DNA from: Microbacterium thalli | GTDB lineage: Bacteria > Actinomycetota > Actinomycetes > Actinomycetales > Microbacteriaceae | Length of the DNA: 64,000 nt | Direction: 5' to 3' | Assembly (NCBI RefSeq): GCF_028737325.1 | Contig: NZ_JAQZCH010000001.1 | Span: 850,732-914,731, forward strand | Shown here: piece by piece, positions 53,598-64,000 of the stretch | Position numbering within the stretch: position 1 is the first letter of the stretch | Layout: each line of letters opens with the position of its first letter | Notes under the pieces: model-generated | The model's database searches: none | The model's input: only the letters and a program-made list of their open reading frames with translations | What the model was told of the DNA's origin: nothing | Translations under genes and position numbers: made by a program

Positions 53598-54641
53598 ATG
53601 GGCGAATCAGAGCCGGCCACGCGCGTCGATGCGCGTCCCCGTCGCCGGGAAGTCTCGATGGCCGACGTGGCGGCGATGGCCGGCGTGTCGGGGCAGACCG
53701 TCTCGCGCGTGGCCAACGGTCGGACGAACGTCGATCCCGAGACGCGAGCTCGTGTGCGCGCGGCGATGGATCGCCTCGGCTACCGGCCCAACAGTGCGGC
53801 CCGGGCGCTGCGGTCGGGTCGCTTCCGCAGCATCGGCGTCATCATGTTCTCGCTGTCGAGCTACGGCAATACCCGCACGCTCGATGCGGTCGCCTCGGTC
53901 GCGGCCGATGCCGGGTATTCGCTGACGGTCATCACCGTCCAATCTGCGACGCAGTCCGACGTCTCGGGCGCATTCCTGCGCCTGGCCGAGCACGCCGTCG
54001 ACGGTGTCGTCATCCTCATCGAGACGCATCGCCTGGGTGAGACCGAACTGGCGTTGCCGACCGGGTTGCCGGTCGTCGTCGTCGACTCCAGTGCCGACTA
54101 CCCCTACCCGGTCGTCGACAACGATCAGGCGTTGGGGGCGCGCCTGGCGACCGAGCATCTGCTCGACCTCGGGCACGAGACCGTGTGGCACATCTCCGGT
54201 CCGCGCGAGTCGTTCGCCGCCGAGCGTCGCCGCGTCGCCTGGCACGACACTCTCGTGGCGCGCGGTGCCGGTGTGCCCGACGTGCTGGTCGGCGACTGGA
54301 CGGCGGAGTCGGGGTACGACTTGGGCCGGACGCTCGTCACCGACGAGAGCGTGACGGCCGTCTTCGCGTCCAACGACCGTATGGCACTGGGCCTGCTGCG
54401 TGCCCTGCACGAGACGGGCCGTGCCGTGCCGGCCGACGTCAGCGTCGTGGGCTACGACGACGCTCCCGAGTCGGCGAACTTCTGGCCGCCGCTCACGACG
54501 GTGCGGCAGCACTTCACCCGGGTCGGCGAAGCGGCGGTGCGAGCGCTGCTGACGGAGATCGACGGCGGCCCGGTGCCGGCCGAGCGCACCCTCGTTCCGA
54601 CCGAGCTCGTCGTGCGCACGAGCTCCGGCCCGCGGTCCTGA
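53598..54641 (+). CDS. LacI-family regulator of the arabinogalactan regulon
   Basis: 347 aa. A 17-residue polar lead precedes the HTH (VSMADVAAMAGVSGQTVSRV) and hinge DPETRARVRAAMDRLGY; the effector domain ends VVGYDDAPESANFWPPLTTV. It is divergent from the importer operon and directly upstream of the GH30 gene. Four matching operator copies in these two gaps make it the probable repressor of both. The effector is probably galactose- or arabinose-derived. Confidence 0.9.
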   Translation: MGESEPATRVDARPRRREVSMADVAAMAGVSGQTVSRVANGRTNVDPETRARVRAAMDRLGYRPNSAARALRSGRFRSIGVIMFSLSSYGNTRTLDAVASVAADAGYSLTVITVQSATQSDVSGAFLRLAEHAVDGVVILIETHRLGETELALPTGLPVVVVDSSADYPYPVVDNDQALGARLATEHLLDLGHETVWHISGPRESFAAERRRVAWHDTLVARGAGVPDVLVGDWTAESGYDLGRTLVTDESVTAVFASNDRMALGLLRALHETGRAVPADVSVVGYDDAPESANFWPPLTTVRQHFTRVGEAAVRALLTEIDGGPVPAERTLVPTELVVRTSSGPRS

Positions 54642-54690
54642 CGCGGCGTCGGTCGCCGCGACTCTCGGGGGCGGACCGCGCATCTCGCCA

Positions 54691-54720
54691 TTGCCTCGGG
54701 TGATGTCGTTCGCCTAGGCT
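54691..54720 (+). promoter_or_regulatory. promoter of the GH30 gene
   Basis: TTGCCT (54691-54696), 18-bp spacer, TAGGCT (54715-54720); transcription would start near 54727, inside the first operator, giving a leader of about 63 nt. Confidence 0.6.
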
Positions 54721-54723
54721 CGG

Positions 54724-54751
54724 TGTTGACGTCAACATGTTGACGTCAACA
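54724..54751. promoter_or_regulatory. tandem LacI operators, two perfect TGTTGACGTCAACA palindromes
   Basis: Two identical 14-bp palindromes sit head to tail (54724-54737 and 54738-54751) immediately downstream of the -10. Abutting perfect copies at 14-bp period are unusual and imply strong or cooperative repression of the GH30 gene. Confidence 0.8.
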
Positions 54752-54789
54752 TCACCCCCTCGAGGTCGCACCGACGCGACCGGATCGGA

Positions 54790-57700
54790 ATGACGATGAA
54801 GTCAGCTCGACTGTTGTCGATGACCTGCGCGGTGACGCTCGCCGCGGGCGGTCTGACCGCTGCAGCCTCGGTAGCGCCGCCGGCTGCCCAGGCCGCCGCG
54901 TCCACCGCGGTGCGCATCACCCCCAACCCGGCGACCGCCTCGGAGCAGCCCTTCGAGGGGTGGGGGACCAGCCTCGTCTGGTTCGCGAACGCGACCGGCG
55001 GCTACCCGGCCGATGTCCGTCAGGACCTCTACGACGCCGTCTTCGGCGAACAGGGGCTCAACCTCAACATCGCCCGCTACAACATCGGCGGCGGCAACGC
55101 CTCCGACGTCCCGCCCTACCTCCGTCCCGGCGGTGCTGTCCCCGGCTTCTGGAACCCCGACCTCGAAGCGACCGACGCGGAGGGCGAGATCACGTCGAAC
55201 CTCGCCGACCGCGACCGCTACAAGGCGGCGTGGAACCCCGACGATCCGAACGCCTACGACTTCTCGCAGGACGCCGCCCAGCGCTGGTGGATCGACGCGC
55301 TGAAGAACAAGGTCACCCACTGGGAGGCGTTCAGCAACTCACCGCCCTACTTCCTCACCCAGAGCGGGTACGTCTCGGGCGGCATCAACAACGCCACGAG
55401 CGAGCAGCTCGCGCCCGCCGACATGGAGAAGTTCGCCGGCTACCTCGTCACCGTCGTCGACGAGCTCGAGAAGCAGCACGGAATCTCGTTCGACACGATC
55501 GACCCGTTCAACGAGCCCAACACGAACTACTGGTCGACCCGCATCCCGGAGGGCGCGACCTGGCCGACGGGCGGACGCCAAGAGGGCGCACACATCGGGC
55601 CGCAGGCGCAGGACGCCATGGTGAAAGCCCTCGCGGAACGCCTCGCTCAGCCGGGTACCGACACCGACGCCTTCATCTCGGCAATGGACGAGACGAACCC
55701 CGGCATCTTCGCGACCAACTGGAACACGTGGTCGGCGCAGGCCAAGACCCTCGTCGATCAGCTCAACGTTCACACGTACGGCACCGGCGGTCGTCAGGTC
55801 GTGCGCGACATCGCCAAGGCTGCCGACAAGCCGCTCTGGATGAGCGAGGTCGAGGGCAACTGGACCGACCAGAGCAAGGGGTTCGTCACCGACGACATCC
55901 AGAACGGCCTCGGCATGGCGCAGCACATCGTGGGCGACCTGCGCGAGCTCGAACCTGACGCCTGGGTGTTCTGGCAGCCGGTGGAGGACCTCTACAACAT
56001 GGAGAAGGTCGAGAAGCTCAACTGGGGCAGCGTCTTCATCGACTTCGACTGCAACGCGCAGGGGCAGTCCGAGCGACGCCTGGCCGACGGCGATGCCGAC
56101 CCCTCGTGCAAGGTGCTGACGAACGAGAAGTTCAACACCGTGCGCAACTTCACGCACTACATCACCCCCGGCGACCGGCTCATCGCGACCGATGACGCGC
56201 AGTCCACCGCGGCGATCGACGCCGACGGCGAGGGTGCGACGGTCGTGCACGTCAACGCCGAGGCGGCCGAGCGCACCGTCGAGATCGACCTGAGCGACTT
56301 CGGCTCGGTGGCCCCCGGTGCGACCGTGACGCCCATCGTCACAACCCAGTCGACCGCGGACGAGCCGTCGGTCAACGCGCTCCGGCGCGGTGAGCCGGTG
56401 GCTGTGGATGCGGCATCCCGGACCGCAACCCTCACCATCCCGGCCCAGTCGGTCGTGACGTTCGTCATCGAGGGAGTCTCGGGGGTCTCGCCGGATGCCG
56501 CGGCGTTCCGCGACGGGCAGACGGTGCAGCTCACGGGGCTGCAGAGCGGCCTCGCCCTCGATGGCAGCTCGACCCTCGCCGTCCGGTCCGCTGCGACGAC
56601 GCCCGACGAGGCGCGTGCGCAGTCGTGGACGGTGCGCACGATCGACGGCGAAGGCACCAACCGCCATCGTTTCACCCTGCAGAACGGTTCGGGAGCGTTC
56701 CTCGCCTCGCGGGGCGCGAGCACCGCGCTCGTGACGGCGGATCCGGCGGCAGCCGCTGCGGATCCCGCGCTGCAATGGATGTCGTCGACGACCGACGGCA
56801 CGTACTACTCGGTGCTGAACGTGGCTGCCGAACGCGTGCTCGATGTCAACGGCGGCGGCACCACGTCCGGCGCGGCAGTGGGCCTGTGGACCTCGAACGG
56901 CGGCGGGAATCAGCAGTGGCGCATCGCCGGCACGAGCATCACGGGCGCCGAGCCCGTCACGGTCGCGACCGCGGTGGGCGTCGCCCCGACGCTGCCCGAC
57001 ACGGTCGACATCCGCTACACGGGCGGAACGCTGCGCTCCGCCGCGGTGACCTGGCAGCTCGAGGGGGTCGACTTCTCGCGGGCCGGCACCGTGCAGGTCA
57101 CCGGAACGGGCACCGACCTGTTCGGCACCTCGTTCGAAGCCACGGCGACCGTCGAAGTCGGCGCCTACGCGGCGACGCGGCCGGCATCCATCACCGTCCC
57201 GGCGGCGAGCGCGCTCGACACCGTCGCGAACCAGGCCGACGGCACGGTGCAGGCCGAGCTGCGTCCGTCAGGGGCGGGCTTCGCGGTTCCGGTGACCTGG
57301 GCGTGGGAGGGCCTCACGGACGCATCGTTCGCCGAGCCCGGAATCATCGCGGTGCCCGGCGTCGCGACCGGTCCGAGCGGCGAGCAGCTGGACGCGCAGC
57401 TGACGGTCATCGTCACCGCGGCCGCCGAGCGCAACGTGGCTCCCGAGAGCCGGCCCAGCGCGACCTTCACCGAGAGTGCGCAGTACGACGTGCGCAACAC
57501 GACCAACGGCAGCACGACCGACAAGGGCTGGTCGAACTGGCGCTCGGGGACGAAGAACCCGCAGGACACCCTGACCTACGCGCTCGCCGACACCGAGACG
57601 CTCACACGCGTCGGGGTGCAGTTCTACCGTGACGGCGGAGCGCTGAGCTGGCCGGCGACCGTGCGGATCGATCACCGCGTCAGCGACGGCGCCTGGGTCG

Positions 57701-58668
57701 AGGGCGAGCTCGTGACGGTGCCCGACTCCGCGGACGGTGCGCCGCGGATCGACGTGCCGGTCACCGGTGCCGCCGACGAGGTACGCGTGGTCATGACCGC
57801 GCGCCCCGAGACGCACATGATCGTCTCGGAGGTCGAGATCTTCGCGGCGGCGGCTGCGCCGGCGGGGATCGCCGACCTCGCCCGACTGACGGTGGGCGAT
57901 GAGCCCGTCGCCGGGTTCGCGGCGGACACCCTCGATTACACCGTCACCTCGACCGGCACGGTCTGGCCGACGCTGCACGCGCTCGCGGTCGATCAAGATG
58001 CGACGGTGGTCGTGACCCAGCCGGGTGACGGCGCCGCTGCCGATGGCGCGCGGGCGGCGGCCGGGGTCGGGACCGTGCAGGTCACGGCTCCCGACGGCGC
58101 TTCGCGCACCTACACCGTGACGGTGAACCGGGCCGTGGCGGTGACCGAACCGACCGTGTCGGGCGAGCCGCGCGTGGGGTCCACCCTGCGGGCGACGGTG
58201 ACGACCGACCCCGCCGACGCCACCCGGACGTTCCAGTGGCTGCGCGACGGCGCCGCGATCGAGGGCGCGACCGCCGACGTCTATGCGCTGACGGCCGCCG
58301 ACGCCGGCCGGGAGATCTCGGTCGAGGTGACCGTGACGGCTGCGGGCTTCGCCGCGGGCGGTGCCCGATCCGCCGCGATCGTGCCCACGGCACCGATCGT
58401 CGACCCGGGGACGGGCGGCGGCTCCGGGGGCGGCACGGGCGGGGGCTCGGGCGCACCGGGCGCGGGTCCGGGTGGCAGCGGATCCGGAAGCGGCTCGCCC
58501 GCCGGTTCGGCCGCGAACGGAACAGACGGGTCGGGCTCGAATGGTCGCGGCCTCGCCTCGACCGGGCAGGACGGCGGGGGTGTCGCCGCCGCCACGATCG
58601 GGGCGCTCGTTCTGCTCCTGCTCGGCGCGGGGGCGCTCACGCTGCGCCGTCGTCGTTCGCACGCCTGA
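54790..58668 (+). CDS. wall-anchored multidomain GH30 endo-beta-1,6-galactanase-like enzyme
   Basis: 1292 aa. Signal peptide 1-37; GH30 catalytic domain about 40-560 of the GH30_5 type (FEGWGTSLVWFANATGGYP, ARYNIGGGNASD), acid/base Glu at about 242 (DPFNEPNTNYW) and nucleophile Glu at about 353 (LWMSEVEGNW). Then a ricin-type lectin module (about 570-715, ending NQQWRI), two Ig-like Big_4 domains, a discoidin-like CBM (about 880-1020), a cadherin-like and an Ig-like domain, a Gly/Ser linker and LASTG followed by a hydrophobic helix and RRRR. LAxTG is the class E sortase signal, so the enzyme should be wall-attached. It probably cuts beta-1,6-galactan of arabinogalactan proteins. Confidence 0.9.
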   Translation: MTMKSARLLSMTCAVTLAAGGLTAAASVAPPAAQAAASTAVRITPNPATASEQPFEGWGTSLVWFANATGGYPADVRQDLYDAVFGEQGLNLNIARYNIGGGNASDVPPYLRPGGAVPGFWNPDLEATDAEGEITSNLADRDRYKAAWNPDDPNAYDFSQDAAQRWWIDALKNKVTHWEAFSNSPPYFLTQSGYVSGGINNATSEQLAPADMEKFAGYLVTVVDELEKQHGISFDTIDPFNEPNTNYWSTRIPEGATWPTGGRQEGAHIGPQAQDAMVKALAERLAQPGTDTDAFISAMDETNPGIFATNWNTWSAQAKTLVDQLNVHTYGTGGRQVVRDIAKAADKPLWMSEVEGNWTDQSKGFVTDDIQNGLGMAQHIVGDLRELEPDAWVFWQPVEDLYNMEKVEKLNWGSVFIDFDCNAQGQSERRLADGDADPSCKVLTNEKFNTVRNFTHYITPGDRLIATDDAQSTAAIDADGEGATVVHVNAEAAERTVEIDLSDFGSVAPGATVTPIVTTQSTADEPSVNALRRGEPVAVDAASRTATLTIPAQSVVTFVIEGVSGVSPDAAAFRDGQTVQLTGLQSGLALDGSSTLAVRSAATTPDEARAQSWTVRTIDGEGTNRHRFTLQNGSGAFLASRGASTALVTADPAAAAADPALQWMSSTTDGTYYSVLNVAAERVLDVNGGGTTSGAAVGLWTSNGGGNQQWRIAGTSITGAEPVTVATAVGVAPTLPDTVDIRYTGGTLRSAAVTWQLEGVDFSRAGTVQVTGTGTDLFGTSFEATATVEVGAYAATRPASITVPAASALDTVANQADGTVQAELRPSGAGFAVPVTWAWEGLTDASFAEPGIIAVPGVATGPSGEQLDAQLTVIVTAAAERNVAPESRPSATFTESAQYDVRNTTNGSTTDKGWSNWRSGTKNPQDTLTYALADTETLTRVGVQFYRDGGALSWPATVRIDHRVSDGAWVEGELVTVPDSADGAPRIDVPVTGAADEVRVVMTARPETHMIVSEVEIFAAAAAPAGIADLARLTVGDEPVAGFAADTLDYTVTSTGTVWPTLHALAVDQDATVVVTQPGDGAAADGARAAAGVGTVQVTAPDGASRTYTVTVNRAVAVTEPTVSGEPRVGSTLRATVTTDPADATRTFQWLRDGAAIEGATADVYALTAADAGREISVEVTVTAAGFAAGGARSAAIVPTAPIVDPGTGGGSGGGTGGGSGAPGAGPGGSGSGSGSPAGSAANGTDGSGSNGRGLASTGQDGGGVAAATIGALVLLLLGAGALTLRRRRSHA

Positions 58669-58680
58669 GCGAACCGACCA

Positions 58681-58723
58681 CCGAGGCCGTGCCGATCGAC
58701 GCGAACGATCGACACGGCCTCGG
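58681..58723 (+). terminator. strong terminator after the GH30 gene
   Basis: Arms 58681-58698 and 58706-58723 pair at 17 of 18 positions around a 7-nt loop. It lies between the convergent GH30 and GH35 genes and may work both ways. Confidence 0.8.
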
Positions 58724-58730
58724 CCGTTCA

Positions 58731-61057
<2,327 letters not shown>

Positions 61058-61061
<4 letters not shown>

Positions 61062-62029
61062 AGTGCTCCGATGATCGCGTTGTCGAGCTCGTCGACATCG
61101 ACGCCGGGGCGCTGGGCGCGGTTGGTCAGCAGCACCCATGCGATACCGGCGCCCGGGTGGATCCAGAACTCGGTGCCGGCCCAGCCGCCGTGCCCGTAGA
61201 CGTCGCGGTCGATGAGGCCGGGTGCGCGGGTGCGCAGGTTCCACGCGAAGCCCCAGTCCTGACCGCGCTCGGCCGGGTAGGGCTCGAGCCGCGGGATGTC
61301 GCCGGTGAGCGGGCGCAGCATCATCGCGAGCGTGGCGGGCGTGAGGATGCCGTCACGTGCGCCCCCGTGGATGCGCAGCAGCTCGCTGCCGATGGCGAGC
61401 AGGTCGTGGGCCCGCCCGGCGAGGCCCGCGCCGGGATTGCGCTGCGCCGCGAACGCCGCCATGTCGACGCCGGCATCCGCGGCGTCGACGACGGGCACCG
61501 TGTCGTCGAGGTCGATGCCGAGCGTGTCGGCTCCGAGGGGGGACGCCCAGGCGGCGACGTCGTCGTGCCACGTGCGCCGCGTCGCGTCTTCGACCAGCGC
61601 GGCGACACCCTCGAACGCGATGGTCGAGTAGCGCGATGCCGTGCCCGCCGCGAAGTCCCGGCCGCGGGTCAGCAGTTCGGTGCGCAGGGGTCCGCGCGTA
61701 TCGAGCGGGGGCTCGGCGATGCCGCTCGTGTGACTGACGAGGTGCGACAGCCGCACGATGTCGTCGCGCGCGGCGCCGAAGGTCGGCAGCGCACGGGTGA
61801 GCGGTGTCTGCGGCGTCAGCTCGCCCCGCTGGATGCTGCGCGCGGCCGAGATGCCCACGAGCGGCTTCGTGATGGAGAAGAGGGCGTACCGGTCGTCGAG
61901 ATCGGCGGCGACGGCATCGAGGGCGAGGATGCCGCCCGCGTCGGCCACCCCTACGACGGCGGAGGGCAGGCGGCCGTCGCCGACCTGACGGCGGGCCCAG
62001 TCGAAAGCGGCGTCGAACGTCGGGTTCAT
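61058..62029 (-). CDS. serine hydrolase (beta-lactamase/class C fold)
   Basis: 323 aa, no signal peptide. Active-site SxxK is at Ser 52-Lys 55 (FSITKPLVG), the Tyr motif at ASRYSTIAFEG and the late HGGWAG loop replacing KTG. Such cytoplasmic members are usually esterases or peptidases rather than beta-lactamases. It is coupled by 4-nt overlaps to the enolase-superfamily gene and to GH35; de-esterification of a saccharide is possible but unproven. Confidence 0.83.
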
Positions 62030-63135
62030 CGCGCCAGCCTAGGCGAGCCCTCGGGCGCGAACCGCAGCCCCAGACCCACGTGCTCGGTCTCGTGCAGCAA
62101 CCCGTGCGCGATCGTCACCGGCGAGGGATCGCGCAGGGCGCCGAGCGCGCCGAAGCCGGCATCCTCGACGTCCTCGACCCAGGGCTCGGCGACGGTGTCG
62201 GGGAGCGTCAGGGCGATCTGTCCCGACAGCTCGGGCAGCAAATGCGGATGCAGCTGCGCGCCGTGCTCGACCGCGAGGTCGGCGATGCGCCGCAGCGGCG
62301 TGATGCCGCCCACGCGGACGACGTTCGGCTGCACGATCTGCGCCGCGCCGCTGCGCAGCACCTCGGCGAAGCGGTACGCGGTGTGCAGGTTCTCGCCCAC
62401 CGCGATCGGGATGCGCTCGCCGGCCGCGAGGCGCCGGGCGAGCTCCGCGTGCCCCGCGACGTCATCGGCGCGCAGGGGCTCTTCGATCCACGCGGGTGCG
62501 ACCTCCGCGAGCGCCGCGAGCGACCGGGTCGCACGGTCGAGGTCCCATCGCTGGTTGGCGTCGATCATGAGCCCGCGGTCGGGGCCGAGCACCTCGCGCA
62601 CCGCGACGAGGCGGTCGAGGTCTTCGGCGACGTCGGGCTTGCCGACCTTGACCTTCACGGCGGGATACCCCGCGTCGACCCACCGCCGCACCTGAGCCAC
62701 GAGCTCGTCGAGCGGGTAGTGCAGGTTCACGCCGCTGCCATAGACGCGAGCGGTCGCCCGCCGCTGCCCGAGCAGACGCGAGACCGGCGCGCCCGCCGCG
62801 CGGGCGGCCGCATCCCAGATCGCCAGGTCGAGTCCCGCCAGGGCGATCGTCGTCACTCCGCCGCCGCCGGCCTCGTGCAGGTGTTCCCACAGGCCCTGCC
62901 AGGCGGCGCCCGGCTCGGCCGAACGCCCCACGGCCGCGGGCGCGATGTCGTGCTGCAGCAGGGCGAGCGCCGCCTCGGCGCCGATCTGCGGCGTCCACGA
63001 CAAGCCCCATCCTTCGGCGCCGTCGCTGCGGCGCAGGTGGGTCTCGATCACGGCGACCGAGGTGACCTCCGGCGCCCACGGGCGCGTCAGCGGCACGCGC
63101 AGCAGGCGGCACGCGAGCGATGCGATCGTCGTCAC
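62026..63135 (-). CDS. enolase-superfamily sugar-acid dehydratase/cycloisomerase
   Basis: 369 aa, mandelate-racemase subgroup. KxK base pair Lys 161/163 (AVKVKVG), metal ligands Asp 192 (MIDANQRWD), Glu 218 (WIEEPL) and Glu 248 (AVGENLHT), and His 298 (LHPHLLPE). The Asp that normally pairs with that His, 27 residues earlier, is Asn 271 (VQPNVVRVGG). Coupled to a KdgD-like gene by GTGA overlap, so it may act in an oxidative uronate route (galactarolactone cycloisomerase or an aldarate/aldonate dehydratase); the exact reaction is open. Confidence 0.8.
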   Translation of the reverse strand: MTTIASLACRLLRVPLTRPWAPEVTSVAVIETHLRRSDGAEGWGLSWTPQIGAEAALALLQHDIAPAAVGRSAEPGAAWQGLWEHLHEAGGGGVTTIALAGLDLAIWDAAARAAGAPVSRLLGQRRATARVYGSGVNLHYPLDELVAQVRRWVDAGYPAVKVKVGKPDVAEDLDRLVAVREVLGPDRGLMIDANQRWDLDRATRSLAALAEVAPAWIEEPLRADDVAGHAELARRLAAGERIPIAVGENLHTAYRFAEVLRSGAAQIVQPNVVRVGGITPLRRIADLAVEHGAQLHPHLLPELSGQIALTLPDTVAEPWVEDVEDAGFGALGALRDPSPVTIAHGLLHETEHVGLGLRFAPEGSPRLAR

Positions 63136-64000
63136 AGCAGGGCGCGTCCCGCATCGAGGATGTCGGCGAGGCGCCGCTCCTGAGCGGGCGTGGGGTCGAC
63201 GAGCGGCGCGCGCACCCCGCCGACCGGGACGCCCTGCAGGCGCAGGCCCGCCTTGATGAGCGACACCCCGAAGCCGGGGGTCTCGTCGCGCAGGTTCACG
63301 AGCGGGGTGTAGAACGCGTCGAGCAGGGCGAGGCGGGCGGCGTCATCGCCGGTCGTCGAGGCGCGGTAGAAAGCGGTGGCGATCTCGGGCGCCATGGCGA
63401 ACGCCGCCGATGAGTAGAGGTCCACCCCGATGCCGCGGAAGGCTGCCTGGGTCAGCTCGGCGGTGAGCAGTCCGTTGAAGAAGGCGAAGTCGTCGCGCCC
63501 GGCCTCGGCGACGGCACGGACGATGAGCTGCGTCGTGCCGATGTCGCCCACGCCGTCCTTGAAACCGATGACCCGCGGGTTCCGCGCCAGCTGCCGCATC
63601 GCGTCGGGCGTGTAGCGGGCGTTCGCGCGGTGGTAGACGATGACGGGCAGATCGGATGCCGCCACGACGGCCTCGACGTAGGCGAGGAGGCCCGCGGTCG
63701 GCGTGCCGACGAGGTAGGGCGGAAGCACCAGCAGGGCGTCGGCTCCCGCATCGGCGGCGCCCCGCGCGACCTCGAGCGCGTGACCGAGCGGACCGCCCGT
63801 TCCGGCGACGACGGGGACGCGGCCGGCGACGCGATCCACGGCGGTGCGGACCACCGCGGTGGCCTCGCCCGCCGACAGTGCGTGGAACTCACCCGTGCCG
63901 CAGGCGGGGAAGACGCCGCCCGCGCCGTGCGCGACGCCGGCGTCGACGTGCGCGGCGAGCAGGGCGTGGTCGATCGAGCCGCCCTCGCCGAACGGGGTGA
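63132..64000 (-). CDS. kdgD: KdgD-like 5-dehydro-4-deoxyglucarate dehydratase (N-terminus outside window)
   Basis: A DapA-family aldolase-fold enzyme; 289 codons are visible and the frame runs off the right edge. TPFGEGGSIDHALL and FPACGTGEFHALS near the N-terminus, LLVLPPYLV, VIVYHRANARYT with the catalytic-type Tyr, and Schiff-base Lys in GFKDGVGD are typical of KdgD, which makes alpha-ketoglutarate semialdehyde from 5-keto-4-deoxyglucarate. It starts the visible operon with the enolase-superfamily, serine hydrolase and GH35 genes, linking sugar-acid breakdown with pectin-type galactosides. Confidence 0.8.
   Translation of the reverse strand, partial: TPFGEGGSIDHALLAAHVDAGVAHGAGGVFPACGTGEFHALSAGEATAVVRTAVDRVAGRVPVVAGTGGPLGHALEVARGAADAGADALLVLPPYLVGTPTAGLLAYVEAVVAASDLPVIVYHRANARYTPDAMRQLARNPRVIGFKDGVGDIGTTQLIVRAVAEAGRDDFAFFNGLLTAELTQAAFRGIGVDLYSSAAFAMAPEIATAFYRASTTGDDAARLALLDAFYTPLVNLRDETPGFGVSLIKAGLRLQGVPVGGVRAPLVDPTPAQERRLADILDAGRALL

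Overview
The window is very high-GC DNA with dense, mostly translationally coupled genes, many GTG starts, LacI-regulated sugar loci, twin-arginine and lipoprotein signals, CsoR/CopA copper control and class-E sortase style LAxTG anchoring. Together these indicate a Gram-positive actinobacterium, most likely of the Microbacteriaceae (Microbacterium-like). I recognised no rRNA, tRNA, CRISPR array, insertion sequence or phage gene, and no stretch over 300 bases lacks a gene. Gene order, codon use and composition look like chromosome.

The main theme is use of plant cell-wall pectin side chains and arabinogalactan. (1) Bases 1-5700: LacI regulator (partial), CUT1 importer and a GH51 alpha-L-arabinofuranosidase, with a perfect 14-bp palindrome in the promoter. 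(2) 19.4-30.9 kb: an L-rhamnose operon on the minus strand (mutarotase, isomerase, sugar-porter MFS, esterase, aldolase/lactaldehyde dehydrogenase fusion, rhamnulokinase), a divergent LacI regulator, and a secreted PL11 rhamnogalacturonan lyase. (3) 42.5-46.9 kb: galactokinase and galactose-1-phosphate uridylyltransferase, a divergent LacI regulator, and UDP-galactose 4-epimerase. (4) 46.9-58.7 kb: a second CUT1 importer with GH51 and GH35 enzymes, its LacI regulator, and a 1292-aa multidomain GH30 galactanase-like enzyme predicted to be wall-anchored. This block shares a TGTTGACGTCAACA-type operator. (5) 58.7-64 kb: a minus-strand operon with GH35, a serine hydrolase, an enolase-superfamily enzyme and a KdgD-like dehydratase (cut by the window end), suggesting oxidation of galacturonate or another sugar acid. 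The inferred flow is: surface enzymes cut rhamnogalacturonan I and type-II arabinogalactan, two ABC importers and an MFS porter take up the products, cytoplasmic GH51/GH35 enzymes split them, and rhamnose, galactose and uronate pathways consume the monomers.

The rest is housekeeping or stress related. There is a thioesterase-fold protein; PutA; a CsoR-HMA-CopA copper module; an aldo/keto reductase; a class III aminotransferase homologue lacking the PLP lysine; a circularly permuted ATP-grasp/alpha-E/transglutaminase operon; a MarR-MFS pair; alpha/beta hydrolases; an FtsX-like ABC exporter; and a lipoate ligase with swapped domain order. The block at 38.3-42.4 kb pairs an ECF sigma factor and a Cys-bearing Asp23-like protein (candidate anti-sigma) with a divergent Asp23/DUF2273/AmaP-like/CsbD envelope-stress operon. 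It is the best candidate here for a poorly described system.

Two recurring patterns stand out. Many genes have a TANNNT -10 hexamer ending 6-8 nt before the start codon with no Shine-Dalgarno, which implies leaderless transcripts. The octamer GGATGCCG/CGGCATCC recurs throughout and appears to force otherwise rare GAT and GCA codons.
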